DNA of 64,000 nt from the NCBI RefSeq assembly GCF_006542395.2, contig NZ_CP038231.1, positions 186,001 to 250,000 on the forward strand, in the 5' to 3' direction. The notes beneath the pieces are model-generated. The model had not been told where the DNA came from and made no database searches. It saw only the letters and a program-made list of their open reading frames with translations. The DNA is from Formicincola oecophyllae (lineage in GTDB: Bacteria; Pseudomonadota; Alphaproteobacteria; Acetobacterales; Acetobacteraceae). Each line of letters opens with the position of its first letter. The first letter of the stretch is position 1. The position numbers and the translations under genes were made by a program. Below are positions 48,619 to 59,942 of the stretch, piece by piece.

Positions 48619-49710
48619 ATGTTCTATTACCTGTTCGATAACCAAGATGTTGGTCACGGCGGCCTGATCAACCTGATGCACTACATCACGTTCCGCGCTG
48701 GCTGCGCCTGCCTCACAGCGCTGGTGGTGGCGCTGGCCATCGGCCCTGCCGTCATCAGAGTGCTCAAGCGCATTCAGCGCGATGGCCAGCCCATCAGGGC
48801 GGTGGGGCCTGAACGCCACCTGACAGAAAAAGCAGGCACCCCCACCATGGGCGGCATCATCATCTTGGCAGCGCTCACAGTGGCAACAGTGCTGTGGGGT
48901 GACTGGGGGGATGGGTTCGTTTGGGCCTGCCTGCTGACGACTTTGGGCTTTGGCGCTGTTGGCTTCATGGACGATTACGCTAAGCTAGCGCAACGCAGCA
49001 GCGCTGGGCTTTCTAAGAAAACACGCTTGGGGGCGGAGTTCGCGCTCTCCATTACGGCCTGCTGGTGGATGCAGCATATCACGCCACCTGAAATCGCTAG
49101 CGCCATCGCCTTTCCCTTCGCCAAAAGCCTCCTTTTACCGCTAGGCGTTCTGTTCCCGCTGTGGGGCAGCGTCATCATCACGGGTTTTGGCAATGCTGTG
49201 AACCTGACGGATGGCCTTGACGGCCTGGCCACCGTTCCCGTCATCATTACCTCCATGGTGTTTGCGCTCATCACCTACATGGTGGGCAACCATGTTTTCG
49301 CTGACTACCTGCAGCTGCACCATGTTCCCGGCACAGGCGAACTGGCGGTGTTCCTGGCGGCCCTCATTGGGGCGTGCTTGGGTTTTCTCTGGTACAACGC
49401 CCCCCCTGCCCAGGTATTCATGGGCGATACAGGGTCCCTGGCGTTGGGGGCAGCGTTGGGTTCTGTGGCTGTGGCCGTCAAGCATGAGCTCGTCCTGTGC
49501 CTTGTGGGGGGCCTTTTTGTGGTGGAGACGCTCTCCGTCATCATTCAGGTCATGTGGTTCAAGCGCACAGGCAAGCGCGTTTTCTTGATGGCGCCGCTGC
49601 ATCACCATTTCGAAAAGCTGGGTTGGTCTGAACCCAAGATCGTCATCCGCTTCTGGATTATCTCCTTTGTGCTGGGCCTTTGCGGCCTGGCCACACTCAA
49701 GCTGCGCTGA
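48619..49710 (+). CDS. mraY: phospho-N-acetylmuramoyl-pentapeptide transferase
   Basis: 363 aa, ten-helix inner-membrane enzyme that makes lipid I on undecaprenyl phosphate. [41 protein letters not shown] and [15 protein letters not shown] contain the expected Asp and His active-site residues. ATG 48619 is 50 bp after murF. Confidence 0.97.
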   Translation: MFYYLFDNQDVGHGGLINLMHYITFRAGCACLTALVVALAIGPAVIRVLKRIQRDGQPIRAVGPERHLTEKAGTPTMGGIIILAALTVATVLWGDWGDGFVWACLLTTLGFGAVGFMDDYAKLAQRSSAGLSKKTRLGAEFALSITACWWMQHITPPEIASAIAFPFAKSLLLPLGVLFPLWGSVIITGFGNAVNLTDGLDGLATVPVIITSMVFALITYMVGNHVFADYLQLHHVPGTGELAVFLAALIGACLGFLWYNAPPAQVFMGDTGSLALGAALGSVAVAVKHELVLCLVGGLFVVETLSVIIQVMWFKRTGKRVFLMAPLHHHFEKLGWSEPKIVIRFWIISFVLGLCGLATLKLR

Positions 49711-49718
49711 GAGCCACC

Positions 49719-51191
49719 ATGACCGCTGAACACCCAGCCCTTGCCACAGGGGCTTTCCCTGAAAACCTCCTGGCTGGGCAGCGCTTCGCTGTCTTGGGGC
49801 TGGGGGCCAATGGCCGCGCCAGCGCCGCTGCCCTTCTGGCCATGGGGGCTGAAGTGGTGGCGTGGGATGATTCACTTGAGGAAGGGGAAGCCCAGGGCAG
49901 GTCTGAAAAAGCGGCCCAGGCTCTGCCAGCACACCCGCATTTACGCGTGGCCCCGCTGGCTGAGGGGGAACTAGCTGGCTGCGGCGCGCTCATCATGTCG
50001 CCCGGCATTCCCCACCACTTGCCCGCCCCCCACAAAACAGCCCTTTTGGCCCGCAAGCTAGGGGTGCCCCTGCTCTCTGACGCTGAAATGCTGTACCGCG
50101 CTGTGCGCGCTGCTGGTTCCAAAGCGCGCTTTGTGGCTGTGACGGGCACGAACGGCAAATCCACCACCACAGCGCTGGCTGCCCACCTTTTGGCTGAAGG
50201 CGGCTTGCCGGTGGCGGCGGGGGGCAACCTTGGGCCGGCGGCGCTGGCTTTGCCATTGCTGCCAGACAAGGGCGTCTACGTCATTGAGATGTCATCCTAC
50301 ATGCTGGAGCGCCTGGAAAGCTTCAAGGCAGACGTGGCCATCATGCTCAACCTGACGCCAGACCACCTAGACCGTCATGGCGACATGGCAGGCTATGAAG
50401 CAGCCAAGTTCCATGTCGTGGACAATATGGACAGAACGGGCCTTGTCTTGGCAGGCGAAAACGCACCTGAAGCCCCCTGGGTAGCCAGGCTGGCGGAACG
50501 GCTGGGGCAGGAGGGGCAGCCACCGCGTTTCCTGAGCGCACCTACCCTCCACCCCCCTTTGCCGGGGGAGGCACCGATGCTGCCAGGCCTGCACAACGCC
50601 CAGAACATCTGGGCAGCACAGCAAGCGGCGGGTTTCCTGGGGGTAAAGCCCCAAGACCAGGCCAAGGGTGTGCGGGGGTTCACGGGGCTTGCGCACCGCC
50701 TCAAGCTTATCAAAGACTTTGTGGGGGAAGGCCCCCACGGCCCTGCCAACGTCCGCTTTGTTGATGACAGCAAAGGCACCAACGCTGAAGCCACCGCCCA
50801 TGCCCTCAAAGCTTTCCCACGCGTGATGTGGATTGCTGGCGGCATGGCCAAGGCGGGGGGCATAGAAGCGCTGCTCCCCCTCATGGGGCATGTTGGGCAC
50901 GCGTTCCTGATTGGGCGGGACGCCCCCTTGTTCGCCCAAACGCTGGAAAAGGCGGGCGTGCCTCACACCCAGTGCGGAACCCTGGAACGCGCTGTGCCCC
51001 TGGCCACGGCCCAGGCCCTGGCGGAAGGCGGTGGGGTTGTGTTGCTTTCACCAGCCACTGCCAGCTTCGACCAGTTTAGAAGCTACGTTCACAGAGGGGA
51101 GCGCTTTGGCCAGATTGTGGGTGAAACCACCGCTCGCCAACAAGGGCGGAACAAACCCCACCAAAGCACAGCAAAGGGCGGAGGGCGTTGA
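49719..51191 (+). CDS. murD: UDP-MurNAc-L-alanine:D-glutamate ligase
   Basis: 490 aa. Adds D-Glu in the cytoplasmic murein pathway. [17 protein letters not shown] (N-terminal nucleotide fold), [18 protein letters not shown] (about 142-150), [13 protein letters not shown] and [13 protein letters not shown] are clear. ATG 49719 is 8 bp after the mraY stop; the longer frame at 49680 is rejected because it lies in mraY. The stop sits just before ftsW. Confidence 0.96.
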   Translation: MTAEHPALATGAFPENLLAGQRFAVLGLGANGRASAAALLAMGAEVVAWDDSLEEGEAQGRSEKAAQALPAHPHLRVAPLAEGELAGCGALIMSPGIPHHLPAPHKTALLARKLGVPLLSDAEMLYRAVRAAGSKARFVAVTGTNGKSTTTALAAHLLAEGGLPVAAGGNLGPAALALPLLPDKGVYVIEMSSYMLERLESFKADVAIMLNLTPDHLDRHGDMAGYEAAKFHVVDNMDRTGLVLAGENAPEAPWVARLAERLGQEGQPPRFLSAPTLHPPLPGEAPMLPGLHNAQNIWAAQQAAGFLGVKPQDQAKGVRGFTGLAHRLKLIKDFVGEGPHGPANVRFVDDSKGTNAEATAHALKAFPRVMWIAGGMAKAGGIEALLPLMGHVGHAFLIGRDAPLFAQTLEKAGVPHTQCGTLERAVPLATAQALAEGGGVVLLSPATASFDQFRSYVHRGERFGQIVGETTARQQGRNKPHQSTAKGGGR

Positions 51192-51193
51192 GC

Positions 51194-52540
51194 ATGCTGC
51201 CAGACCGCAATGACCGTTCCCTTACGGGGCGCTGGTGGCGCAGCCTGGACCATTTCAGCCTGGGCTGCATTTTTGTGCTTCTGGGTGTAGGCTACATTCT
51301 GGTGCTGGCAGCGACACCAGCTGTGGCGCACCGCATCGGCGCTAGCAATTTCATGTTCATCACCAAGCAGTGCGCCTTTCTGGTTGTGGCGTTGCTGATT
51401 GTGCTGGGGCTTTCCATGCTCTCGGTCAAGCGCGTTCTGGTGCTGGCCTTTGGTATGGGGGCGCTCATGCTGGTTTTGACGGCCATGACGCTTCATTCGG
51501 GCATGGACATCAAGGGCGCCAAGCGCTGGATCGCCCTGCCTGTTATGTCGTTGCAGCCTTCAGAGTTCCTCAAGCCATGCTTTGCTGTGGTGGCGGCCAG
51601 GTTGCTGACCATGCGTTTTGCCGTGGCCCCTGGTGGGGGTGGGTGGTTCCTGGCCGGCTGGCGCAGGGGCCTGGCAGAGCGCCTCTACACTGCTGTGGCG
51701 CAGCGCTTAGGCCACCAAAGCCTGCCAGCCAGGCTGGGGCGCCAAATACTGCGCCCCCTAGCCGCACCCTTCCCTGGGACCCTTCTGGCGTGCGGGCTTT
51801 TTGGCATCATCCTCATGCTACTTCAAATGCAACCTGACATCGGCATGCTTTCCGTGGTGACCATGGTCTTCGCCATTCAGCTTTTCATCGATGGCCTGGC
51901 CTGGTGGCTGACAGGCACCGTAGTGGCCATGATGGTGGGGGCGTTCGTGCTGGCCTTCACCCTTTTCCCCCATGTGCATTCGCGCGTCATGCGTTTTCTC
52001 CACCCTGATAAGGGTGACCACTACCAGATCGACACCAGCCTGCGCGCTTTCGCCCATGGCGGATTTTGGGGCACAGGCCCAGGGGAGGGAACGGTGAAGA
52101 ACTTCCTGCCTGACGCCCACGCCGACTTCGTCTTCGCCGTTGCTGGGGAGGAGTACGGCCTGTGGCTGTGCTTGATCATCATTGGGCTTTTTGCCGTTCT
52201 GGTCATCAGGACGTTGCTGAAGCTCATCGGCGTACGCGATCCTTTCATCATTCTGGCCACCACAGGGCTGATGGCGGGCATTGGCCTTCAGGCCTTTATC
52301 AATATGGGCTCTACCCTTCACCTCATCCCCACAAAGGGCATGACGCTGCCTTTCCTCTCCTACGGTGGCAGTTCAGCCATGGCGATCGCGCTCGCTTTTG
52401 GCATGATGCTGTCGCTGACGCGCAAACGCCCCCAGGATCACAGCCTTGATGATGATTTTGGGCCCCATGATGATGAGGCCTGGCCCATCAACCCACCCCT
52501 CCATAATGAATTGCTGTCCTTGCCGCCGCGCAGGCTGTAA
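51194..52540 (+). CDS. ftsW: division lipid II polymerase FtsW
   Basis: 448 aa SEDS membrane protein, septal glycosyltransferase paired with FtsI. GAKRWIALPVMSLQPSEFLKP, QPDIGMLSVV, HADFVFAVAGEEYG and SYGGSSAMA are typical. Between PSEFLKP and QPDIG there is an insertion of about 50 residues rich in Gly, Arg and Leu, not usual. ATG 51194 with GGAGGGCG upstream was chosen; TTG 51188, which would overlap murD as TTGA, is the alternative. The last about 40 residues are acidic. Confidence 0.95.
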   Translation: MLPDRNDRSLTGRWWRSLDHFSLGCIFVLLGVGYILVLAATPAVAHRIGASNFMFITKQCAFLVVALLIVLGLSMLSVKRVLVLAFGMGALMLVLTAMTLHSGMDIKGAKRWIALPVMSLQPSEFLKPCFAVVAARLLTMRFAVAPGGGGWFLAGWRRGLAERLYTAVAQRLGHQSLPARLGRQILRPLAAPFPGTLLACGLFGIILMLLQMQPDIGMLSVVTMVFAIQLFIDGLAWWLTGTVVAMMVGAFVLAFTLFPHVHSRVMRFLHPDKGDHYQIDTSLRAFAHGGFWGTGPGEGTVKNFLPDAHADFVFAVAGEEYGLWLCLIIIGLFAVLVIRTLLKLIGVRDPFIILATTGLMAGIGLQAFINMGSTLHLIPTKGMTLPFLSYGGSSAMAIALAFGMMLSLTRKRPQDHSLDDDFGPHDDEAWPINPPLHNELLSLPPRRL

Positions 52541-52603
52541 CGTTACGTTCCTAGCCAGTGCCAGCACGTCCAACCCTGGGCCTGCTTCCGGAGAATACGC
52601 CCT

Positions 52604-53848
52604 GTGACCGCCACCCCTTCCCAGGTCCCCGCCCAGTCAACAGCCCAACCTGGCAGCGCCCCGCAAGCCAATGCCGCAGTGCCCCCCACAGCGGCTTCCA
52701 GCATTGCCACTACGCTTGGGGCCTTGTTGGAGCGCAAGCTGCACAAGCCTGTTCTACTGGCAGCAGGGGGGACAGGGGGGCACCTGTTCCCTGCTGAGGC
52801 AGTGGCCGACCACCTCCAGGCCCAAGGCCATGACACCATCCTGGTAACGGACCAGCGCGCTGTCGTGCGGCCCAACAGCCCCTTTAGGCGCCCCAAGGGA
52901 GGGGTGCTGGTCCTCGGTTCGCACGGCGTGGCAGGCAAAGGGGTGCTTGGCAAAGTGCGTGGCGTTACAAGCTTGCTAAAAGCAACGCTTCAGGCGCGTG
53001 CCATCGTGCGCAGGCTCCAGCCCATATGCTGTGTGGGCTTTGGCGGCTACCCTTCCGTCCCTCCCCTGCTTTCCACCCAGCTGCTGCCCCCGTTCTGGCG
53101 ACCGCCCGTCATCATCCATGAAGCCAACGCCGTCCTTGGCAAAGCCAACAGAATGCTGGCACGCTTTGCGCAGCTTGGTGCCACCTCTTTTCCAGAGGTG
53201 GCTGGCCTGCCGGTGGACGCCCACGTGGTTGAAACCGGCATGCCTGTGCGCCCCGCCATTGAGGCCTTGCTGGATGTGCCTTACGTGGCGCCCACGCCTG
53301 ATGGTCCACTCAACCTGCTGGTGTGGGGGGGCTCACTAGGCGCGAAGGCCCTAACGGAGACTGTGCCCCTGGCCCTGGCCAAGCTGCCGCCTGCCCTGCG
53401 TGCGCGCCTGCGGGTGGTTCAGCAAATAGCACCTGACGCCCAGCCCAAGGCGCGGGAAGTCTATGCTAAAGCTGGCATCAAGGCGGAGTTGCACCCCTTC
53501 ATCCATGACGTCCCTGGCCAACTGCGCCAGGCCCACCTGGTGGTGGGGCGCGCTGGGGGGTCTTCTGTGGCTGAGCTGGCTTTGGCGGGGCGGCCTTCCC
53601 TCATGGTGCCGTTGCCTGTCGCTGCCTCTGACGAGCAGACAGCCAATGCCAAAGCCATGATGGCGGTGGGGGCAGGCTGGATGATGCCCCAGCGTGAAAT
53701 GACGCCAGACCACCTGGCCAAAACGCTTGAGGGGCTTCTCAGCCAGCCAGACACGCTGGCAGAGGCGGCCAGGCGCGCCCACAGCTTCGCCAAACCCCAC
53801 GCGGCACGCCGCCTAGCTGATTTGGCCCTTGCGGCGGAACGAAGCTGA
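52604..53848 (+). CDS. murG: UDP-GlcNAc:lipid I GlcNAc transferase
   Basis: 414 aa, GT28 enzyme that makes lipid II on the inner face of the membrane. AAGGTGGHLFPAEAVADHL (about 51-69), GFGGYPSVPPLL, HEANAVLGKANRML, WGGSLGAKALTE and GRAGGSSVAELAL are present. A Ser/Ala/Pro-rich extension of about 48 residues precedes the usual start. GTG 52604 follows GGAGAA. Confidence 0.96.
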   Translation: MTATPSQVPAQSTAQPGSAPQANAAVPPTAASSIATTLGALLERKLHKPVLLAAGGTGGHLFPAEAVADHLQAQGHDTILVTDQRAVVRPNSPFRRPKGGVLVLGSHGVAGKGVLGKVRGVTSLLKATLQARAIVRRLQPICCVGFGGYPSVPPLLSTQLLPPFWRPPVIIHEANAVLGKANRMLARFAQLGATSFPEVAGLPVDAHVVETGMPVRPAIEALLDVPYVAPTPDGPLNLLVWGGSLGAKALTETVPLALAKLPPALRARLRVVQQIAPDAQPKAREVYAKAGIKAELHPFIHDVPGQLRQAHLVVGRAGGSSVAELALAGRPSLMVPLPVAASDEQTANAKAMMAVGAGWMMPQREMTPDHLAKTLEGLLSQPDTLAEAARRAHSFAKPHAARRLADLALAAERS

Positions 53849-53952
53849 ACTATGCTTTCCCCACTTTGAAGTAGCAGGCCGGCCCTTATCCTCTTTCGCT
53901 GCACTGGCCTGCGCTTTGCCCCTGAACCACCTCCTTGCTGGAGCCTTGTAAA

Positions 53953-55386
53953 ATGCGCGCTAATCCCCTCAATGTCGGCACCATTCATTTTATTGGTATT
54001 GGGGGGATCGGCATGAGCGGCATCGCCGAGGTGCTGCACATGCTGGGCTACAATGTCCAAGGCTCCGATATGAGCGACAGCGCCAATGTCCAGCGCCTGC
54101 GCAAGCTGGGCATTAAGGTGCATGTGGGCCATGACGCAGCCCACTTGGGGGATGCTGCCGTTGTCGTGGTGTCTTCAGCGGTGAAGGCCGACAACCCCGA
54201 AGTGCGTGAGGCCCGCCACCGCCTAGTGCCGGTTGTGCGCCGCGCTGAGATGCTGGCCGAACTCATGCGGTTGCGCTGGTCGGTGGCTATTGGGGGCACG
54301 CACGGCAAAACCACCACCACCAGCCTTGTGGCCTGCATTCTTGAGGAAGCCAACCTGGACCCAACCGTCATCAATGGCGGCATCATCGAAGCCTACGGCA
54401 CCAACGCCCGCATGGGGCGCGGCAACTGGATGGTGGCTGAGGCTGACGAAAGCGATGGCTCCTTCCTGCGCTTGCCAGCCGTGATAGCCGTGGTCACCAA
54501 CATGGACCCAGAGCACCTTGAGCACTGGGGCAGCGAGGAGGGCATGGAGGAAGGGTACCGCAAGTTCATCTCCAACGTGCCCTTCTATGGCTGCGCCGTT
54601 TTGTGCATTGACCACCCGCGCGTGCAGAAAATGCTGCCCCACCTTTCAGAGCACCGCCTGATCACCTATGGCTTCAGCCCCCAGGCCGACATCCAACCCA
54701 TCGATTTGGTGACGGGCAGTCATGGCGCGCGCTTCTCCTGCTTGGTCAAGGACCGCGTCAAAGGCACTGAAACCACCATTGGCCCGTTCACGCTGCCTAT
54801 GTTTGGCAAGCACAATGTGCTTAACGCCTTGGCGGCTATCAGCGTGGCCACCCAAATGAACATCGAACCGGAGGCCACCATCAGGGGGCTGGCTGGCTTT
54901 GGGGGGGTGCAGCGGCGCTTCACGCGCACCGGCACCTGGAACGGCTGCCAGGTGATTGACGATTACGGCCACCACCCAGTGGAGATCAAGGCGGTTCTGC
55001 AAGCGGCGCGCCAAGCTGGCGCCAAGCGCCTGGTAGCTGTTGTCCAGCCGCACCGCTACACGCGCCTGCGTGACTTGTTCGATGATTTCTCCACCGCCTT
55101 CAACGACGCCGACACCGTTGTCGTGGCTGATGTTTACGCTGCTGGCGAAAAGCCCGTACCAGGCTATGACCGCCACCGCTTGGCGGAGGGCTTGCGGGCC
55201 GCTGGCCACCGCGACGTGGTGGAGCTCCCCTCCCCAGAGGTCCTGGCTGACATCATCGCTCCCTTGGTGGGGGAGGGGGACTATGTCGTCTGCCTGGGGG
55301 CAGGTTCCATTACCCATTGGGCGCGCGCCCTGCCAGGCCAGCTGGCTGAGCGCGGCCAGAAAAGCGCTGGGCGGGCTGCATCATGA
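53953..55386 (+). CDS. murC: UDP-MurNAc:L-alanine ligase
   Basis: 477 aa. Adds the first amino acid. [17 protein letters not shown] (about 13-29), [12 protein letters not shown] (about 114-125), ADESDGSF and [10 protein letters not shown] are typical. ATG 53953 with TGGAG upstream was taken over the frame at 53935. Its stop overlaps murB as ATGA. Confidence 0.97.
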   Translation: MRANPLNVGTIHFIGIGGIGMSGIAEVLHMLGYNVQGSDMSDSANVQRLRKLGIKVHVGHDAAHLGDAAVVVVSSAVKADNPEVREARHRLVPVVRRAEMLAELMRLRWSVAIGGTHGKTTTTSLVACILEEANLDPTVINGGIIEAYGTNARMGRGNWMVAEADESDGSFLRLPAVIAVVTNMDPEHLEHWGSEEGMEEGYRKFISNVPFYGCAVLCIDHPRVQKMLPHLSEHRLITYGFSPQADIQPIDLVTGSHGARFSCLVKDRVKGTETTIGPFTLPMFGKHNVLNALAAISVATQMNIEPEATIRGLAGFGGVQRRFTRTGTWNGCQVIDDYGHHPVEIKAVLQAARQAGAKRLVAVVQPHRYTRLRDLFDDFSTAFNDADTVVVADVYAAGEKPVPGYDRHRLAEGLRAAGHRDVVELPSPEVLADIIAPLVGEGDYVVCLGAGSITHWARALPGQLAERGQKSAGRAAS

Positions 55387-56348
55387 CCAACGCTGACTTC
55401 CCCTTCCCGTGCCCGCCTTTGCGCGGGCGCCTTGTTCAGAACGCGCCTTTGGGCCAACGTACTTGGTTCGGCACAGGTGGTAGGGCTGACTGGCTTTTCA
55501 CGCCAGCCGACAGCACTGACCTGGCCTGCTTCATGAAAGCACTGGAGGGGCACAACCAGCAGCAGCGTGCCTCTGGCAGGGCGCCAGTGGCGCTAACGGT
55601 GCTTGGGGCTGGCTCCAATGTCATCATCCGTGATGGCGGTGTGGAGGGCGTGACGGTGCGCCTGGGTGGCGCCTTTGGGCAGGTGGCTGTTGATGGTGAT
55701 GGCCTATTAGCGGGCGCTGCCGCACTCGATGCCAACGTGGCACGCCAAGCAGTGGCGGCGGACCTGGGTGGGTTAGCTTTCCTCAGTGGTATTCCAGGCA
55801 GCATTGGTGGCGCTTGCGCCATGAATGCCGGCGCTTATGGCGGGGACATGGCACAAGTCCTGGACTGGGTGGACATCGTCACAGTGGATGGCGCGCTTGA
55901 ACGCCTGCCAGCTAAGGCCCTCAACATGGGTTACCGCCATGCTGAACTGCCACCAGGCGCTGTGGTGGTGCGCGCGCGCCTCAAAGGGCGCCCAGGTGGT
56001 GGCGCCCAGGACGCAGCTGAGCTGGAGCGTATCAAGTCATCGCGCACAGCCAGCCAGCCAGTGCGGGCGCGCACGGGTGGTTCCACGTTCCGCAACCCGC
56101 CCCCGGCAACCTCAGGCGGGCGCAGCGCTTGGCAGCTTGTGGATGCCGCAGGCTGCCGCGGCCTGGCGGTAGGCGGGGCGCGCATTAGTGAAAAACATTG
56201 CAACTTCATGATCAATGAAGGCACAGCAACCGCGACAGAGCTTGAAACGCTTGGTGATGAGGTGCGCCGGCGCGTGCTTGACCAAACAGGCGTTGAACTG
56301 CACTGGGAAATCAAACGCCTTGGCCGCCTTCCAGGAGAAACCCCATGA
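55383..56348 (+). CDS. murB: UDP-N-acetylenolpyruvoylglucosamine reductase
   Basis: 321 aa flavoenzyme giving UDP-MurNAc. [52 protein letters not shown] and GGSTFRNPP (catalytic Ser) are present, with a C-terminal [12 protein letters not shown]-like segment (here [12 protein letters not shown]). Coupled to both murC and ddl by 4-base overlaps. Confidence 0.97.
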   Translation: MTNADFPFPCPPLRGRLVQNAPLGQRTWFGTGGRADWLFTPADSTDLACFMKALEGHNQQQRASGRAPVALTVLGAGSNVIIRDGGVEGVTVRLGGAFGQVAVDGDGLLAGAAALDANVARQAVAADLGGLAFLSGIPGSIGGACAMNAGAYGGDMAQVLDWVDIVTVDGALERLPAKALNMGYRHAELPPGAVVVRARLKGRPGGGAQDAAELERIKSSRTASQPVRARTGGSTFRNPPPATSGGRSAWQLVDAAGCRGLAVGGARISEKHCNFMINEGTATATELETLGDEVRRRVLDQTGVELHWEIKRLGRLPGETP

Positions 56349-57412
56349 ACGCACCTACCGGACCCTCCCCAGACAACGCGCCCACCGCCACCACCCCTCC
56401 TTTGCGGGTCGCCGTGCTAGGTGGTGGCATCTCCTCAGAACGCCCTATCAGCCTCACAGGGGCCAAAGCCTGTGTGGAGGCCCTCAAAAGCCTGGGCCAT
56501 GACGCGGCGCTGATTGACGTTGGGCCTGACCTGGCCTGGACCGTCAACGACCTCCAAGCCCTCAACCCTGATGCGGCGCTCAACATCCTTCATGGCCCTG
56601 GGGGGGAAGATGGCACCATTCAGGGCGTCCTGGCCTGGATGGGCATCCCCTGCTCGCATTCAGGCGTGCGGGCTTCAGCCCTGGCCATGGATAAAGCCGC
56701 CACGCGGGCCATCCTGGAGGCTGCAGGCCTGCCTGTGGCGCCAGGGCAGGTGATGACGCCCCAACAGCTTGCTGCCAAAGCCCCCATGGCCATGCCTTAT
56801 GTGGTCAAGCCTTTGGCTGAGGGTTCCTCTGTTGGGGTGCACATCGTGCGTGAAGCTGACGAAGGCGCCAGCACAGCCCATGAACGCATCGCGCATGAAT
56901 GGACCCACGGGCCCACCATGCTGGTGGAGGCCTTCATTCCTGGGCGGGAACTCACTGTGGGGGTAGTGGACGGCAAGCCCCTGCTGGTGACGGAGATCAT
57001 CACCCCCACCTCCAGCTTCTATGATTTCGAAGCCAAATACAGCACGGGCGGTTCGCGCCACATCCTGCCTGCCGACCTTCCCGAAAGCACAACCCAGAAA
57101 GCCCTGGACATCGCACGCCGCGCCCATGAGGCCTTGGGCTGCGAAGGGGCCAGCAGGGTTGATTTCCGCCTTGATGAGCGCACAGGTGAACTGTTCATCC
57201 TGGAAATCAACACCCAGCCTGGCATGACCCCCACATCCCTTCTGCCAGAACAGGCAGCCAAGCTGGGCATGGATTACCCCCATCTGTGCGAATGGCTGGT
57301 GCTGGACGCCATCAGGCGCCCCCCCATCATCAAGCAGGCGCCTGCGCAGCCCAAAGGCACGGCGGGGGAAGAGGCAGGCGCACCCCCCAGCCCCCTCCCC
57401 CCTTTCGCCTGA
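56345..57412 (+). CDS. ddl: D-alanine-D-alanine ligase
   Basis: 355 aa ATP-grasp enzyme making D-Ala-D-Ala for MurF. VLGGGISSERPISLTG, LHGPGGEDGTIQG, GIPCSHSGVRASALAMDK, VKPLAEGSSVG and EINTQPGMTPTSLLPEQA are typical. The Pro-rich last about 25 residues are extra. ATGA overlap with murB. Confidence 0.96.
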   Translation: MNAPTGPSPDNAPTATTPPLRVAVLGGGISSERPISLTGAKACVEALKSLGHDAALIDVGPDLAWTVNDLQALNPDAALNILHGPGGEDGTIQGVLAWMGIPCSHSGVRASALAMDKAATRAILEAAGLPVAPGQVMTPQQLAAKAPMAMPYVVKPLAEGSSVGVHIVREADEGASTAHERIAHEWTHGPTMLVEAFIPGRELTVGVVDGKPLLVTEIITPTSSFYDFEAKYSTGGSRHILPADLPESTTQKALDIARRAHEALGCEGASRVDFRLDERTGELFILEINTQPGMTPTSLLPEQAAKLGMDYPHLCEWLVLDAIRRPPIIKQAPAQPKGTAGEEAGAPPSPLPPFA

Positions 57413-57438
57413 TTGAACGTGAGTGAGCAACACGCGCC

Positions 57439-58542
57439 ATGAACCAGCAGGGCCAGCAACCACCAACCACCAGCACTAGCCGGGCGCATGACCATTTGAG
57501 GCCCAGCCGGCTGAACCTGCTGTGGTGGCGCATCCAGCAGCAACGCCGCGCCTTCGTGCTAAGTGGCGTCCTGTTGGCTGTTCTGGCTGTGCTTGGGCTG
57601 TTTATTCATCATGTGGCGCTGCGAGGCTGGCACCACCATGCGTTGGCTGGCCATAACCTCAACCATGGTTTAGGATCCTACAGCCCCATACCCGTCAAGC
57701 GCATTGTGGTGCGGGGGCAGGCCATTACCCCCTTGCCTGCCATCATGGGGTGCCTACACACCCATGAGGGGGCGGACATGCTGGCCTTCTCCGTGGAGGA
57801 AGCGCGTCATTGCATTGATGGGCTGCCTTTCGTGGCCCACACGGTGGTGGAACGCCACCTCCCCGGCACCATCATTGTAACGGTCACGGAACACCACCCT
57901 GTGGCGCTGTGGCAGTTCAAGCACCATTACCGCTACATCAACGAGGATGGCGCGTTGATTTCCGAGCGCGACCTCCACGCCCTGCACCTTCATGACCTCA
58001 CGCCGCGCACCTTGGGCGACAATGGCCCGGCAGGCCCCAGTGTGCCCTTGCCCCTGCTGGTGGGGGCTGGAGCCAATGACGATGCAGGCCACATTGTGCA
58101 GGTCCTAGCAGCCCATCCCACCATCAACCAGCATGTGCGCGCCCTGGTGCGCGTTGGCCAGCGCCGCTGGAACCTGGAGCTGCGCTCAGGCACGGTCGTC
58201 ATGCTGCCTGAAGGCCATGAGGATGCTGCCATGGCCAGGCTGGAACTCTACCAAAAGCGCATGGCGCTGTTGGACCGTCCTCTCAAGCGGGTGGACATGC
58301 GCCTGCCAGACCGCATGGTGCTGGGCCTGCCGCCCCAAACAGCCGCCCAGGCCATCGACCCAGCGGAAGCCACAGCCCCTGTACCCGGGGCGAACCCAGC
58401 ATCCAGGTCCAAGCCATCCTCCCACCGTGACCCCAAGCCAAGCGCCAGGGCCAGCGCCCAACCCAACCAGGCCAAAATGGCCCACAAGCAGGAAAAACCC
58501 CACCATCCCGCACCACCTGCCACAGGGGAGGCCCCACAATGA
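57439..58542 (+). CDS. ftsQ: division protein FtsQ
   Basis: 367 aa. N-terminal cytoplasmic tail, one helix (about 37-55, FVLSGVLLAVLAVLGLFI), a POTRA domain (PVKRIVVRGQAIT ... PFVAHTVVERHLPGTIIVTVTEHHPVALW) and a beta domain with YINEDGALIS. The C-terminal about 65 residues are Pro/Ala/Lys-rich and not usual. Links FtsA/FtsK to FtsL/FtsB. It overlaps ftsA as ATGA. Confidence 0.93.
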   Translation: MNQQGQQPPTTSTSRAHDHLRPSRLNLLWWRIQQQRRAFVLSGVLLAVLAVLGLFIHHVALRGWHHHALAGHNLNHGLGSYSPIPVKRIVVRGQAITPLPAIMGCLHTHEGADMLAFSVEEARHCIDGLPFVAHTVVERHLPGTIIVTVTEHHPVALWQFKHHYRYINEDGALISERDLHALHLHDLTPRTLGDNGPAGPSVPLPLLVGAGANDDAGHIVQVLAAHPTINQHVRALVRVGQRRWNLELRSGTVVMLPEGHEDAAMARLELYQKRMALLDRPLKRVDMRLPDRMVLGLPPQTAAQAIDPAEATAPVPGANPASRSKPSSHRDPKPSARASAQPNQAKMAHKQEKPHHPAPPATGEAPQ

Positions 58543-59942
58543 GCGCCAGAGCACCAAGCCTGTTGAACCGTTTGCTGCCTTTCCTGGGCCAGCAGGACGC
58601 AGGGCTTGAAAACACCCTCCCCGCCTTGACGGGGCAGGAAGCCTTGGACCAGGCCAAGCTGCTCAATCCAGACAGGCCAGGCCTGATGGTCCCCACGGAC
58701 GAGGTCACCCCCTTCCTGTGGCAGCCAGGGCCCTGCACTGTGCTTGACATCGGCTCCATCAACATCACCTGCCTGATTGGCCACCCCCGTGAAGATGGCA
58801 CCTTGACGGTCTCAGGGTGGGGTTGGCAGCGTTCCGAAGGTATCAGCTGCGGCAATGTTGTGGACACTGGCCGTGCTGAGACCGTCATTCGCCGTGCTGT
58901 TGGGGACGCTGAACGCCGCGCGGGCCGGCGCATCTCGTCGCTTTACGTCAACCTCTCCGCTGGGGAGCCGCGCAGCATGCGCCTTGGGGCCGAGGCCTGG
59001 CTGAGCGGCCGGGAGGTCACGCCAGCCGACCTGCGCGCCCTCATGCTGCAGGCCCGTGCCCGCCTCCAGGGGGAAGGGCGCTACGCTGCCCAGTGCTTGC
59101 CCCTGTTCTTTGAGCTGGATGGCATGGACGGCATCAAGAACCCCTTGGGGCAGCGCTGCAACCACATCAGGGGCTGGTTCCTGACAGTGGACAGCAGCGC
59201 TGGCGCCCTGGCCACCTTGGGCGACATCCTCCACCGTGCCGAACTCATGCCCAAGGGGCTTGTCGTCAGCCCGCTGGCCTCTGGCCTTTCCGTGCTCTCA
59301 GCTGAGGAACGCGAGCGTGGCGTCACCGTGGTGGACATGGGGGCTGGCACTACGTCACTGGCTGTTTTCCACCGCAACCGCGTTGTGCACACAGCCCAGG
59401 TCAAGCTGGGCGGCTACAACATCACCCGTGATATCGCCACGCGTTTCTCCTTGCCGCTTGACGTTGCTGAGTGGCTTAAAACCTACCATGGCAGCGTAGC
59501 ACCTGGAGCTGAGGCTGGCGGACCTGGCATCGTGCTGCCACCAGCGCCTGGGCGGCTCCAAAGCCGCCTTTCGCCAGCAGCCCTAGCTGCTACCATCAGC
59601 CCCCGCTTGGAGGAAACCCTTGAACTGGCCCGCAGCCACCTTGACGGCGCTGGCCTGGGGGAGGCTGCGCGCAGCAACATCGTGTTGACGGGCGGTGGCT
59701 CCCTCATGGATGGGGCAGCCTTGTTAGCAGCGCGCCTGTTCAACCGCCGTGTGCGGACAGGGCGTCCGCGCTCCATCCATAACCTTCCTGAAGGGGCGCC
59801 CCTCTCAGCTATTTTCAGCACGGCCGCCGGTTTGTTGGCATGGGGGTGTGGAGCGTCCACCCAATATGGCCAGGGGGATTCACGGGAAAAATCATCCAAC
59901 TTCCTGCAGCGTCTTGTGGAACGCTTCAGGGGGCCCCTATAA
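58539..59942 (+). CDS. ftsA: division protein FtsA
   Basis: 467 aa actin-like ATPase that tethers FtsZ to the membrane. VLDIGSINITCLIG, TVVDMGAGTTSLAVF and NIVLTGGGSLMDGAALLA mark the actin fold. The usual amphipathic C-terminal helix may be LQRLVERFRGPL. About 65 extra N-terminal residues precede the fold. Coupled to ftsQ; about 100 bp of AT-rich sequence then precedes ftsZ, probably with its own promoter. Confidence 0.95.
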   Translation: MSARAPSLLNRLLPFLGQQDAGLENTLPALTGQEALDQAKLLNPDRPGLMVPTDEVTPFLWQPGPCTVLDIGSINITCLIGHPREDGTLTVSGWGWQRSEGISCGNVVDTGRAETVIRRAVGDAERRAGRRISSLYVNLSAGEPRSMRLGAEAWLSGREVTPADLRALMLQARARLQGEGRYAAQCLPLFFELDGMDGIKNPLGQRCNHIRGWFLTVDSSAGALATLGDILHRAELMPKGLVVSPLASGLSVLSAEERERGVTVVDMGAGTTSLAVFHRNRVVHTAQVKLGGYNITRDIATRFSLPLDVAEWLKTYHGSVAPGAEAGGPGIVLPPAPGRLQSRLSPAALAATISPRLEETLELARSHLDGAGLGEAARSNIVLTGGGSLMDGAALLAARLFNRRVRTGRPRSIHNLPEGAPLSAIFSTAAGLLAWGCGASTQYGQGDSREKSSNFLQRLVERFRGPL

